A stretch of DNA of 64,000 nt from Epiperipatus broadwayi (lineage: Eukaryota; Onychophora; Udeonychophora; Euonychophora; Peripatidae): positions 868,001 to 932,000 of the forward strand of contig JAQFVV010000255.1 in NCBI GenBank assembly GCA_028023455.1, read 5' to 3'. The notes beneath the pieces were generated by a model, which saw only the letters and a program-made list of their open reading frames with translations, searched no databases and had not been told where the DNA came from. Shown here piece after piece: positions 1 through 12,190 of this stretch. Within the stretch, counting starts at the first letter, position 1. The number at the start of each line of letters is the position of its first letter. Both the position numbers and the translations under genes were made by a program.

Positions 1-2358
1 TTAATTTATAATTATTAACTCCTCAGAATTAAATGTAAAAATATATCAAGTAGCTATGATGTCCAAATTATCATTGTATTAGTGTGCTTTGTAAATAATT
101 GTTTTTTTTTTATGTTTAGATGTAATAAGTATTTTTGGTAAATTATTCAAATTTGGTTTTTGAATATTTTTTCTGTGTGAAATTCTTTTCTTTCATTCCA
201 CAAACCCACAAAGTAAAATAAAAGGTATATTTTCAAATCAGATAATTACTATTCTTATGATCCAAAAATCACTAATATTTGATAAGAAAACATGCTATAA
301 ATATTTTTTCCCAATTATTAATTTTCAAATTAATAATTGTTCACTTAAGCATTGCAATGGATGTGTCCATCCATAATTCAGACTGCACATTATTTACCTA
401 TTATCAGAATTTAAATATTGTAAATTAAGTATTTTATCTGTGTTGTTCTAGGATAAAAGAGGGAAATGAAATGTACCCTTTTTCTTCTGTTATTTGAATG
501 CCATTCTAGGTAAAAGGTTATAAGTATTCTACATTTATTTACATTATTTTAGACATTTGTTGATTAAAATAACCATTTTCTTTTTGATGGTCTAAGTAAT
601 TATTATTATGATCTTAATAGGATATCTTAGCTTATTAAAAAATATATGTTCCTAAAGCCTGCTAGGATGTCAGTCATTTACCTCACAACACTATACCATT
701 GTTTATTTGATAGAATACTAGAGAAAATGCTGAGATTTTTATTTTGCATTATAATAAAAGATTTGCTTATTCATTCTACAAGATGTAGAGGAAGTTAAAT
801 CATATTAGTGGATAATATTAAACTATATAATAGATTTTGTTAATTATAAGAATCTAGTAGAAAATATGTTTTTGAAGGTGCAAATATTTATAGCTCAGGG
901 AATGTGATTAGGGTGAAGGGAGAGATTTGCTTTATTTTAAATTATTAGTTAAGGAATAATTAGAGTTTTCTCTCTTTCCAAGTTATATAAATTTATTAAT
1001 TAAAACAATAATAATAAAATGAAACCAAAGTCTGTGAAGAATGCTATAAATATAAACTGAGCATTCTGATTTGATTCAAATAATACAAAAAATGCTATTA
1101 CATTGTAATTTACATATATCTCAATAGGTTTACATAAAACCCATCTATATATAAGCACTCAGATGTACTGTGATAATTTAAAATTAACATCTTTGAATTG
1201 TTATAAACCAATAATAAAATGCAGTTTTATAATACATAATTAAATTTAACATGTATGTGTTTGATGACTGAGTTTAATATGTGTGGGTATACACGACATG
1301 CATTCAAATGTGTGTTCACACTGATATTTTATTAGTTTAAAAAATAAACTTATTAAAGTTATTTTTTTACAAGAAAATTAATTCCATGTTAATATATAAT
1401 CAATGCACACATACATGTATATTACTATTATCTTATTACAAATCAATATTATTAGTACATTTTAAGTAAAAGTTGTTGTTTTTTTAAAAAAAAAACTTTA
1501 TTGTTAGATCTAATTTGGAAAGTTCTTTTTAAAAAAAACCGTTTGCTTTTTATTTATTCAGTTATAATAACATTTACAAATCTATTTTTTTTTAATAAAA
1601 TAAAATTGGAAATGCCATTTATGAATAACAGTGGGAACAAATCAATTTATTATTTCTTTACTTATTTTATTTTTCATTGAATAATTTGGTTAAAAATTAT
1701 TTGCCTTTAAAACCAGGTATCTTCTTTTGTAAGTGCTTCATTTCATCCTTCGTGAAATAAATATCAGCATAGATAATCTTTATATGGCCAGAAGTAATTA
1801 TATATTTATGCTTTGCATGTTGGAAGAACTGTGTACGTATAAACTATAGCACAATACATTTTTAGTAAGTTGGCCTATTGTAAAGCAGTAGACCAGCCTA
1901 TTGAAAACTTCAGGAAAGGTATAATCAAATAACTGTTAATACACAATCGGCTTCATTCAGTCTTTATCATTAGCTGGTCTTCAGGCAAGTCAGCAATCCA
2001 ATACTCATTATGGGCTATGGAACACAGGAAAGCAGGTTCTTTACTGCCATATGAATCCATACTGTACTATCTATTATAACATTAAAACAAGCTTGTTTTA
2101 GATTTCTTTTTTTAATTATCACAATTAGAATTAATTAAATATTAACTAGATTTTTTTTAAATGTTTAATTTTAAATTACAGTTTATAATAATTTTTTAAA
2201 TTTTAAATTATGATTTAACTCTTTAACTGTTATTCCAATGTAATATAGAAAATATCTACAAAAAAATTGTTTATTTCTACTTTTTCTTCTAATTTATCTA
2301 TAGACATGCACCCCTACACTACTATGTTATTGTATGACATGAGTTACATAACCATTTT

Positions 2359-2361
<3 letters not shown>
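1..2361. other. AT-rich spacer, no gene recognised
   Basis: I see no coding region, RNA gene or repeat that I recognise in this stretch. It holds short A and T runs, including a T-run joined to an A-run near 1479-1495 that could fold back. Frames are closed by frequent stops on both strands. Confidence 0.6.
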
Positions 2362-2389
<28 letters not shown>

Positions 2390-2392
2390 GGT

Positions 2393-2454
<62 letters not shown>
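2362..2454. repeat. (TA)n microsatellite, interrupted
   Basis: Two pure TA runs (2362-2389 and about 2396-2454) are separated by a short non-repeat piece containing GGTTAA. Such arrays recur throughout the window and often mark the edges of mobile elements here. Confidence 0.95.
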
Positions 2455-2458
<4 letters not shown>

Positions 2459-3038
2459 AGTTATGGTTCTATCTATACACATTAAATATAAATGTTAAAT
2501 ATGAAGATATTAATTAACAGCATTGTTAATTCTAAACCCTCAATAAATAAAGGATTAAGTTTTATTGGAGTGATGTGCATATGAGTTTCTTTGCATGTCA
2601 TCTCAATCAAATATTTCTATTAAAAAATAGAAAAAAAAGTTTTACTAATTAATTGTAAAATTAGTTTTTGGGGGAAAAAAAGTGAAACAATTTTATAAAA
2701 GTTATCAACTTTGCAATAGAATTTTTAATAATTTTTCATTTATAAAAATGTGGAGTTTTAGAATAAATTTGTATTACTAAAAAGAATATTTTTCTTATTT
2801 TCTCTGTTTTCCTTTTCTATTTCCAAATATGTTTAATCACCATATGTTTTCTTTCCAACATTTTTAAAAAGCAAGCATTGTTAATGATTTAAGGGAGAGT
2901 GTTTTAATAAACACCTTATAGAATTGGAAGGAAGCAATTATGTTTGGTAAGTTATAAAATGCTATCACAGTAAGTTTAGATCAGTATACGTTTTGTCAAA
3001 AGACTAACAGATTTTAGAGTGAAAACCATCTGGGCCAC

Positions 3039-3127
<89 letters not shown>
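3039..3127. repeat. (TA)n microsatellite
   Basis: A nearly pure TA array of about 90 bases with one TT slip near 3064. It produces a false minus-strand frame of alternating Tyr and Ile, which I do not treat as a gene. Confidence 0.95.
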
Positions 3128-3132
<5 letters not shown>

Positions 3133-4465
3133 AAAAGTTGAATTTGTATATGTGTGTGTATGTATATAAGTTAACTTTTATTTTTCTAATAAAAGCTCCT
3201 GTGGTCTGCACAGACTGGTGCTGATATTGTCTCAACTTCATTTAGTCACATAATGCTGTGAATATGAAACTACTCAGTATTGAAAGTGCTCAGTTTTAAA
3301 TCAATTTTCTTTATTATAAATTCAAACCTGTTTTGTTGTTAAAAATGTTTTAACATTTTTTGAACAATTACAATTATTGTAAATATTGTAAATAAAGTAC
3401 TATTTTTATTTGTATAATTCGTGCTGGCAATTTAGATAGTTTCCTTCTGGAAATAATTCACTCTAGAAACATGTAATTAAAAGTAAAATTATTGATATCC
3501 AAATGAAATATAAAAAACTCTCTCTCAACATTTACAATAATTAACACAGCAGTGGCTGTGAAAGAAACACAGTGCTATTGAGAGTTAATGGCTTCTCTCA
3601 TAAAGGGGAGAGAAATGTACTTAGAAAATATACTCTAAACTGACTAAATAAAGTTTTGTTAATGTACTGTAGACAATGGTAAGTAAGTTCAAATTATTAA
3701 TGAATGGTAAATAACAGTAGCAAGTGAAGAAATGTAGATTTTCTCTGCTTGTAGTCATTTCCTAATTATTACAGATAAAACAGTTAATTTTGTTAATATT
3801 ATAATATCCATATATACATGTATAATATTACTAATAATTCAACTTAAGAATAACCTTTCTGAAATATAAGAGTTGTTTGTTTATTTTATTTTGACATTAT
3901 GCTGTCACAGCTTGGTAGAGATACCCTGTGAATAGAGCGGGTTTATATCTGGCCAATGGTATTCAATGAAAGAAGAAATGATGTTGATCTCCTATATACA
4001 AAAAGAAATGATCTAGCATGAAGAAGAAAACAATTTCTTTATTTCAGCTCTGTAATATAAATACTGAAACCTAATAATGATCAGTCAAACTACCAGAAAA
4101 CTACAGACAATCCTTGAAAAATACTATGAAGCACTTTGTTAATAACTTACAAAATCCACAACTATTTAAAAATAACATGAATAAAATTGTTTAGATCAAA
4201 AATGGCATAGGAATGATCAATGAATGAAGATCTCTTTTTTAAAAAAAACTGCATTAACAAATAGGAAATAAAAAAAAGCATCAAATTATTAGAGTTGAAT
4301 CAAAGTGTCAGGTTCTTTTAACTAACTTTTTTCTGCATAAGACAAATGGAGCAGATAAAAGAAGGCTAAAAAATACGGACTAGAAGTAAAAATAATTTTA
4401 TAATATGTAAATGTATATATAAAAAAAGTTTCTTCTCAGTTATTAATCGTTAACCCATATCAATT
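3128..4465. other. AT-rich spacer, no gene recognised
   Basis: Nothing supportable was seen on either strand: no open frame of useful length and no repeat shared with other parts of the window that I could identify. Confidence 0.5.
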
Positions 4466-4572
4466 TGTCAAGCGTTGTTAGCTGAGAGGTCATCATAGCC
4501 GCCTTGCAAGCAAGTAGTTGGTTGCAGACGGTTGTGGGTTCACCTTCCAGCTGATGCTATGACATATAAAAA
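4466..4572 (+). repeat. tRNA-derived SINE (family A)
   Basis: The sequence has an A-box-like part (TAGCTGAGAGG), a B-box-like part (GGGTTCACCTTCC), then a unique tail ending TGCTATGACATAT and an A-run. Related copies lie at 5675-5770 (minus), 10293-10400, 43892-43999 and, truncated, 50366-50420. The order A-box, B-box, short tail and A-run is that of a tRNA-derived SINE. The anticodon loop region reads CTTGCAA here and CTTACAA in the 5675 copy, so the parent tRNA is not settled. Confidence 0.75.
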
Positions 4573-5255
4573 AAACCCATATCAATTTTATTTCATATTA
4601 ATCCACATACTCTAATAATATTATATATGTTTTAGAGTAAGATATATATTTGTATTATATTTATTTTATTTTTTTGTATGCCCATTATCTAATTTCTAAT
4701 TCAGAAATTAGATATATGTATGATTAATTATTATTATTACATATGTAATTCAACCTTGATGGGACATTTGAGGTAATAAAAGATGCATATATTTTTTTAG
4801 TATTTATCTAGATTATATGAAAAAAAGATAATGTTTATTACATGCATCACAATCACATATATAATTAAACTGTATGTTATGCACTTTTAATTGAGATGTA
4901 AATTAAAAATGGCCCTTTTTTAGTTATTTCATTAAAATTATTATTTTATAAAATTACATAGCATTAGTTTTAAAATAACAATTAAAATAACTACTCTTGC
5001 ATAATGTACCTGTCTGTATATATATCTGGCTATGTTTAATATCTTATTTAACTTCTTAATATTTTTAGTAATATATACACATTCTGCATAAAATCATTTA
5101 TTAATTATATATAAACAGTTTGAAAAAAAATTATTCAAATGAAAGTAAAAATATTATAAAATCTTATAAAAGGACAATAACAATGTTGAAAAGTTTATCC
5201 ATTAATTTATTATCAATTAAAGACTATAACATAATTTGACTCAAGTTTTTATCAA
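4573..5255. other. AT-rich spacer, no gene recognised
   Basis: I see no gene, RNA or dispersed repeat here. Short TA runs occur near 4620-4650. Confidence 0.5.
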
Positions 5256-5347
5256 TTTTCACTATTTCCATAGAATCATTCTGGCATTGCTTTTATATTT
5301 TCATTATTTCAGTAGAACCATTCTGGTATTGCTACTTATATTTTCAC
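5256..5347. repeat. imperfect tandem duplication, about 46 bp
   Basis: Two adjacent, slightly different units each contain a CATTCTGG.ATTGC core followed by TATATTTTCA. The copies differ at several bases, so the duplication is not recent. Confidence 0.7.
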
Positions 5348-5674
5348 TTCATTTTCTTTTACCTGTTACATGTATAGTCTAATTTTAAAAATCACACTTT
5401 TACACACTTATTCATTTGTTCTATTTGAAAGAAGTTTTTTATCTTCTAATCATGTATTCGACAGATGTAATTTTATATCTATAGCTTTGCTAAATTTTGT
5501 TTCTTATAGGTTTCATTTTCTTTATGATATTTTTTATCTTAATATATTTGATGACTTTTAGTTTTCCACAACTTTTTGGTTGATGAACAAGTGTCAATTC
5601 AAAGACACATTTTATCTTGTAGAACAGATGGTTAAAATGTTATAAGTCACTTTTAGTTTTTTTTCTTCATTAGT

Positions 5675-5770
5675 CATAGCATCTGCCGGGAGGTGAACCC
5701 ACAACAACTATCTGCAAGAAACTTCTTGCTTGTAAGGCAGATGCACTGACCTCTTGGCTACCAATGCTTG
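5675..5770 (-). repeat. tRNA-derived SINE (family A), inverted copy
   Basis: Read on the minus strand this copy starts GTCAAGCATTGGTAGCCAAG, carries AGAGGTCAG as the A-box region, CTTACAAGCAAG in the anticodon region, and GTGGGTTCACCTCCC as the B-box region, and ends TGCTATGAC. It matches the copies at 4466 and 43892 along its length. The A-run of the tail is short here. Confidence 0.75.
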
Positions 5771-6031
5771 ACCACTTCCATTATTACATCACAGTTAATA
5801 TTTTCATATTGCAATGACAACTGAATTAAGGATTGTAATTTAGCAAGACATGTTGCTACAAAATAAAGATAAATAAATTTTCTCATAGCTTCAATTGAAA
5901 ATACATAGTAATGACTTACAGTTTTTCAATGGTGGCTTATTTTGTTTCACAAAAAAAAAACCCTCAATGTTAATTTTTTACTATTTGCAATGATTTCTGT
6001 TAGTTTTAGAGGAAATTAAATATTTGATGTC
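5771..6031. other. spacer
   Basis: AT-rich; nothing recognised. Confidence 0.5.
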
Positions 6032-6117
6032 TTCAAATACTAGCAACTAACTACAGTATTTCAACTTTAATTGGTTCAAATACTAGCAACTAACTACAGT
6101 ATTTCAACTTTAATTGG
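6032..6117. repeat. perfect 43-bp tandem duplication
   Basis: Units 6032-6074 and 6075-6117 are identical, each beginning TTCAAATACTAGCAACTAAC; a few bases of a third unit follow. Perfect identity suggests a recent slippage or repair event, or strong assembly support is needed. Confidence 0.9.
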
Positions 6118-6569
6118 TTCAAATAGAAAAGAGGCATGCTTTGCTCTCTCCAAACAATGGACTAACTAATTAAAAATTCAAACTTATTTGCATATGTGTA
6201 CAATAAATCACAACAGTCTTCATTCACATAGCTATGAGTATGAGATTCCAACATTAAATCATGAAAGTGCTAAGCTGACTTATTACACATTATAGTATAA
6301 TTATAGCTTCCGTACTTAATGTGAAAAAAGTCGCATATTATAATTTCAAATATAATTGCAAATGACCACAATTAAATCTTCTACTCATTGTAATTTAAAA
6401 AGTAGTATCATTTTTCATATCCTTCTACATTTCTTGTTATTATTCTATGTGACAATTTGTGTTGTGCCTGAAATTTAGAAGCAAGCGTCTTGTTTGAAAA
6501 ATGCACTGACTTGTTTATCACATGACATGTTTGTTTTTCATTCAGTCTTTGATTAGTTATTTATTTAAT
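6118..6569. other. AT-rich spacer, no gene recognised
   Basis: No open frame or repeat that I recognise up to the target duplication of the LTR-like unit. Confidence 0.5.
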
Positions 6570-6573
6570 TAAT

Positions 6574-8634
6574 TATAACGATCTGGAGAAATTGGAGACT
6601 TAACATATCTGCACTACGGGCACCATCTAGGCATTTGAACCTAGAAAAATTTATAGAGTAGGCAGATACGTAAGTCAAAAAAAAAATTTTTTTTTTCCTT
6701 TTTTGCATCCGGTCGTTAGCCCATGTCACTAGCTCAGTGGAATAGCAGAGATTTAAAAATATAATATAAGAATATATATATAAGAGGAATAAAATAAGCC
6801 ACTGCCAGTAATTAACATACAAACATTTATTTATGCACATATATATATAAGATTTAAAATTATTTTAGTATTAGTTTTACATTTTAACATTTAACATTAT
6901 TTTTAACTTTACCTTAGATTTTAATTTACATTTTAATTTCTATTATATTATAAGTTTACATTTTAATTAAGTTCGCACAGATGGGATTATAAAAGCTTGT
7001 TTTAATATGTTGCTATAGATCGGTTACATAGATTTCAACGGTCAAAAACATTTCAAAATAAACATAAACGATCAAAATACAAAATTATTGATTACTGACA
7101 ATTGCATAGGGAAATATAAGAAACCCTCTAGTATTCAGCATAAGATACTTGCATTGTCACCAATAACTTAAAAGACATCCGAATAAATACATTTTAGATA
7201 CTCACCATAAGGTATCATTATTTATCGAATGTCTATACCTAACTGATAACCAATCCATGCAAATGTCTATAAACAACTTAAATTTAATGCATTTTTGTTT
7301 AATGTCGAGTATAAATAGACTACATAGATTTGCATTTGAAAATAAACATTTTATCCCTATTTAACCTTAGGCTAAAATCCACAGTCAAACTGGCATCAAT
7401 TCATCAGATATATTGATGTATTCAATGTAATACGGAATACAGCAGCACCAAAAAGATTAAGAGAAGGCATTGACTCTCATCAGATAGGAATATTACATCT
7501 ATCTAACGAGAAGAACAATAAATAAAAAACTCCATAGAAAGGAACTGCATTCTTCGTCTTATAATTCCTTCCATAGGCAAACGGGTGAGTGCAGTGTATA
7601 TATAAACGATTCTGCCAGTAATGAATCTCTGACTACATCTACTAACTACATCAATATATCCAATCCATTGACCCAATTTAACAATGACACAAATAAGCTA
7701 AGATTACCCTCCCCTAATATAACTTTACAAATCTATACAGCCATTCATGCCCGACTTAAGTTTAACATTTATATAATTAATTTAACGAAAAACAAAAATC
7801 ATGATAAAACTTAAAGAACAAAAAATAAATAATATAAATGGAAATGATTTTAAATATATATAAAAAAAGGAAATACACCAAATAACATTATTAATAAATT
7901 AAGTTGGCCAGATAGGAGTTCATAAGCTTGAACGAAAGTTCTTAATTACTTTTAAATTTAGAGTTCATGTCAATATAGCTTACGGTAGAAGAGTCCAGGT
8001 TTCTGCTTTTAATTCCCGTGATGCCTCCATTGGAAGATAATATTCTGGAGATGGCAATAGCTGGTTCAAGGTATCACAGTCTTTTCATTTTTTTTTTATA
8101 GAAAGTGTGGTATGTGCGTCCTACCACATCTCTCAAACACAAAACGCTGGAACTGTCCAAAAAAACTATTTCCCTTTTTATATTATCCACACGGATTCAA
8201 TCAACAAAATGTCACTAATCCATCACTTTCATTAGGGTCCAAGCCAAGGCTTAGTGCTTCCATTGGTCAAGCTAATTTCTCTTTATTTTCTTATCTATCT
8301 TTCATCAGATCATTTTAATTATACAAGAGCCCAAGGCTAGCTTGCTTCTCAAACAATTTATAAACAATCATTTCCATTTACAGATTACAAGAATTAATTA
8401 ATACCTGTTTTTATTTTTAAATCTTGTACTTTTTTTTTTTTTATATAAAAAAGTACGTTCAAATACTTATTTATTTGTTTTTTAAAAAAAAATATTTTTA
8501 AAGTTTGGCATCTGTGCGAATGTATATACATTTAACAACCATTTTAATTTTAGCGTTTAGTTTTTTACTTTTATTTGCGAACTTTTAAGTTTTTATTTTA
8601 AATTAATGTAACGACATATTTATATATCGTTACA
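6574..8634. mobile_element. LTR-like unit, copy 1 (2.06 kb), 4-bp target duplication
   Basis: The unit starts TATAACGATCTGG (a changed TGTAACGATCTGG) and ends TCGTTACA. The 4 bases TAAT flank it on both sides. A second copy at 25226-27400 has the same ends, TGTAAC and GTTACA, and ATAT on both sides. TG...CA ends, a 6-bp terminal inverted repeat and a 4-bp target duplication are the hallmarks of an LTR inserted by a retroviral-type integrase, so a solo LTR is the first reading. Two kilobases is long for an LTR and no protein frame survives, so a non-autonomous DNA element with short inverted ends is the alternative. Inner inverted motifs TTCGCACAGAT (near 6971) and ATCTGTGCGAA (near 8511) occur in both copies. 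A 91-codon minus-strand frame at 6565-6840 is partly preserved in copy 2, but I do not recognise it. Confidence 0.7.
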
Positions 8635-8856
8635 TAATAATCAAATATAAAAGATTCTTGGCTTTGAATAATATTTATAGTATATGAAAATTGAAATTTA
8701 TAAAATTGACTATTAAATCTTAAAATTTTTTGTACATAAATTAATTATTAAAGTAAAAATAAAAAACAGCTTTATAAATAAACAAAAAATCATTTCATAA
8801 TGCCCAAATTTTAAACCTTATATAATTTTAATAATATTCAATTACATAAGCTATAT

Positions 8857-9030
8857 TTAATATATAGAGGGTTTGAACTCAGACTTTCACACAACCCTTA
8901 ACCATCCATGCTATTTTATACTGCTGATGCACTTGATCACACACATGTTGAAAAGATAAATAATCACCAATATACATATTTTGTGCTAAACCAGCACGTC
9001 AGCTGGTCCAGATTATCATCTCCACACAAG
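8857..9030 (-). repeat. dispersed repeat family B, partial copy
   Basis: The copy contains GGGTTTGAACTCAGACTTTC, a part reading TGATCACACACATGTTGAAA and GCTAAACCAGCA. These are the reverse of the full copies at 59862-60249 and 60361-60731. It lacks the outer third of the family. The stretch around CTGAGTTCGAACCC resembles a pol III B-box, so a tRNA-derived origin is possible but unproven. Confidence 0.7.
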
Positions 9031-9614
9031 CGATATTTGAAATATTTATAAATTTTATGAAATTTTATTTTAATGCTAATGATTTTAAATCATCAATAAA
9101 GTCGAATGGGGTTTTTTTTTTGTTTTATATCACAATAAATATTAATTTTCATCATTATTGTTTTGTAATATTTCAAAACTTTTAATCAACTTTAATTATA
9201 ATAGAAAAGTTGATTAAAATCCTTAAATCTATCCAAATGATATAGAATTTTTGAAAAAACTGTTCAAATGTTAGGACATATCTTTTTACATTGGTTCTCT
9301 AAATCATTTTTATGTACATCAACACATTTTTTAAAAATACTATCTATCTGTCAATATTACATTTTATGACTTGATTTATTATTTAAAATCAGCAATGACT
9401 TTTAATGTATGCACACATTTAATCTTTTATATATTTTTACCTCTCATCTAATGTGTGATTGATTTTACTATCATATTTTGATTTCATACCTTTTCTATCT
9501 TGACTGTTATATAACTTTATTGTTCTATATCTCTCTAATTAGTGGGTGCATGTTTGTGTATAAAATTTTGAATACTTACTATTATGTAAATTTAGAACTG
9601 AAGTTACAATCTAT
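9031..9614. other. AT-rich spacer
   Basis: No gene recognised. One local inverted pair around TTAATCAACTTT and AAAGTTGATTAA near 9180-9220 can form a short hairpin. Confidence 0.5.
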
Positions 9615-9640
9615 TACCTTTTTTTTTAAAAAAAAAGGTA
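9615..9640. other. perfect T9/A9 palindrome
   Basis: TACC, nine T, nine A, GGTA forms a perfect 26-base inverted repeat with no loop. It could act as a terminator-like hairpin or be the scar of an element end; the sequence alone does not decide. Confidence 0.85.
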
Positions 9641-9837
9641 TTAACTTACATTAATATATATCCGTTTAATGTGTGTGCATTTATGTATAGTTGTAAAAAT
9701 GCTATTATTTTCATATTTCACAGACAGAACAATTTTTTAAAAAAAATTAAAATATTTTTAATAAAATTTTTATATACACTGTATATATATATTTTAACAA
9801 ATACATTTTTTCTAAAGATGCATAATATATTTTTCTA

Positions 9838-10051
<214 letters not shown>

Positions 10052-10255
10052 TACATATGGTAAAATAATTTATAAAATGTAAATACTATTTTGAAAACAA
10101 ATTCTATGTTAAAACAAAAGTTCCTTTAGCTTCATATTATTTTAGTTTACACTTATTAATTTCAGTAGAAATGAAGCAATTTTCTTGGACTTTTTAAAAA
10201 AAAGATTAAAGATTAAATGAAGTCTCATACATAATAAATATTTTGATGTTCTTTA

Positions 10256-10273
10256 ATATATATATATATATAT
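10256..10273. repeat. short (TA)n
   Basis: A TA run lying just before the next SINE copy. Confidence 0.9.
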
Positions 10274-10292
10274 TAAACATTAAAAGTAAAAT

Positions 10293-10400
10293 TGTCAAGC
10301 ATTGGTGGTCGAGAGGTCAGCGACAGCCGTTTTACAAGCAGTTGTCCCGGGATAACAGATTCGCTTCCCAGATGATGCTATGACATATGAGAAAAAAAAA
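10293..10400 (+). repeat. tRNA-derived SINE (family A)
   Basis: Starts GTCAAGCATTGGTGGTCGAG, with AGAGGTCAG as the A-box region and ATTCGCTTCCC as the B-box region, then the tail TGCTATGACATATGAG and an A-run. Around 10342-10356 the stretch between the anticodon part and the B-box has an extra piece (CCGGGATAACAG) compared with other copies. Confidence 0.75.
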
Positions 10401-10639
10401 AAATTAAAACTAATTTTTATTTTAGTTAAAGAAGAGAAAAATATTAAGAAATGGAAAACTTAAGAGGTGCCTATTTTTAATATAATGCAACTGGTTTTGA
10501 CCTTAGAAGATATTACTATGACAATATAAATAAATATTAAGCTCAACCTGTGGGTGGGTGTTATAATTACATCATTTCTCTATGATGATGAATAAACTGT
10601 AAAATAAATTATTACACATGAAAAATATTAATCATGAAA

Positions 10640-11075
10640 AATATTAGATGTGATATGTTGGACTATTTCCATCATCTATGAGTGAATGTTGAATGTATAG
10701 AAAATTTTAAACTTTATTTAAACTTTCCAAATACAAACAACTTGTTAGTAATAACACACAAATAGACAATACAGGTTAGAGCGTTTGCCTTAAATTCGAT
10801 ATACAATAATCTAAAGGTGCAAGTTCAACTTCTAAGTGAATATTGTCACTGTGCATATAGTCCAGCAACACCTGAAGAAGAGTGGAGAATAATACTACTC
10901 GAAATGTTGTGTAATTACTAACCTGTATTGTCTATTTCTGTGTTATTATTAACAAGTTTTTTGTATTTGGAAAGTTTAAATAAAGTTTAAAATGTTTTAT
11001 ACATTCAACATTCACTCATAGATTATGGAAATAGTTCAACATATCACATCTAATAACATACCATCATCACAAACA
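10640..11075. mobile_element. mini-element made of inverted PLE ends around a tRNA-like core
   Basis: Arms of about 140 bases (10640-10780 and 10918-11060) are near-perfect inverted repeats. Each has an outer TTGGACTATTTCCATCAT-like end and an inner part reading CTAACCTGTATTGTCTATTT in one orientation. The same end sequence bounds the Penelope-like element at 15661-17450 and the PLE pieces at 50028-51930. The 140-base centre holds a tRNA-like segment (GTTAGAGCG; B-box-like AAGTTCAACTTC) and the hairpin motif described at 10866-10910. No protein frame is present. I infer a non-autonomous PLE derivative; a MITE that borrowed the same ends is less likely because the shared end region is also part of coding PLE copies. 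Confidence 0.7.
10866..10910 (+). ncRNA. hairpin with hammerhead-like core strands (CTGAAGA / GAAA)
   Basis: CTGAAGA (10872-10878) and GAAA (10901-10904) flank a GAGT...ACTC stem, and CAACA before the core can pair with TGTTG after it. CUGANGA and GAAA are the two conserved strands of hammerhead ribozymes, and such ribozymes are known from PLE terminal regions. However, the outer pairing seen here is not the standard hammerhead topology, so catalysis is not shown. Similar motifs occur at 15830-15861 (minus) and 62066-62093. Confidence 0.35.
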
Positions 11076-12107
11076 TTCAGATAAAAATAATGAAAAATAT
11101 ATTTCAATAATGCTGTCATAGGGAACTGTACAAATTTTTTAATGTTTTTTTATGTATATAGAAAAGTTATTGATTTACTATGCATGTACACCAAAAAAGA
11201 TATGGACAACAAAGTTAATTAATAATAACTATAGTAATGTACAAATTTCCTTTATTTATATATAGTTAATGACTTTTTTCCTTTTAGATTGTAATATTCA
11301 GTTGAGGGCACTTTGGATATTATGTATATTTACCTTCTTTATATGTACAAATATGGTTCTTTTTAAATACTCATTTATTTATTTGTTGGGATAAAAGTAA
11401 AGAAGAAAATATCAAATAGTTTACATTTAGAATTAATAAATAGATAGTATAATCAGTTCAATAAAATAAATCCATAAAATTTTTATCAGAGTTAAATTGT
11501 GAAGTATAGATGATTCATTTCATTACTTAATTTTATGAGGTGTTGCTTAATTATCTGAAAATGCCATTTTATGAGGAAAAACTAAGTAATTCAGTTAAAA
11601 TTGATATATGAAATATAACAAGCATTAGCTCTTGAAATCATAGAAAATTATAATCACAAGTAGATATATTTCTGTAATAGATTAATTACATATTTATAAA
11701 AGGTTCCAATTTTGAAATTCTTCATTACATATCTAAAAATTCAAATTTAAATGCTTATATATACATATTGTATTGTCAAATAAACTTATTCTCACTGTTT
11801 TAACATAGATTATAAATTCATCAATTCAATACATTAAATAAATAATTTACTTTGAATGTTCTAGATTAAAATGTCTTAATTTTATTACAATTAACCATTT
11901 CTTAGCCCAATTTTGTATTACTTTGGAGTTATGCTGCTTGTCAAAGTTTGCTGGACATGTTATTACTCAGACAGCATTAAAATGTTCCATATAATTTATT
12001 CTTGTATTGCAATTTATTGTAAATAGTTTCAACTAGAATAGAGATTAATACAAATTTTAGCTTCCATTTTTTCTCCTATATTAATGCTTTATAAACAAAG
12101 GCAAAAC
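11076..12107. other. AT-rich spacer, no gene recognised
   Basis: No coding region or repeat supportable here. Confidence 0.5.
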
Positions 12108-12190
12108 TCTCCATACAGTAGTGCTACCCTGTACCAAACAGAGTAATCAATGGATGCCAGAAGGTGATCATGTGATTAATGCTTTATAAT
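12108..12190 (-). repeat. dispersed repeat shared with 17676-17735
   Basis: Read on the minus strand it contains GGCATCCATTGATTACTC and GTAGCACTACTGTATG. These match, with substitutions, the plus-strand text near 17680-17730 (GCATCCACTGATTACTAAG, GGCACTACTGCATG). The 17.7-kb copy joins a foldback-superfamily fragment, so this may be a piece of the same family. Confidence 0.55.

Noticed and set aside
3014-3241. 75-codon minus-strand frame with Tyr-Ile repeats
   Set aside because: It is the (TA)n array; so are the Tyr-Ile frames at 28427-28825, 28678-28923 and 43205-43414.
6565-6840. Minus-strand frame shared by both LTR-like copies (also 25263-25484)
   Set aside because: The shared frame follows from DNA similarity of the copies. 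Low-complexity stretches and no known motif argue against a gene, although conservation could be tested.
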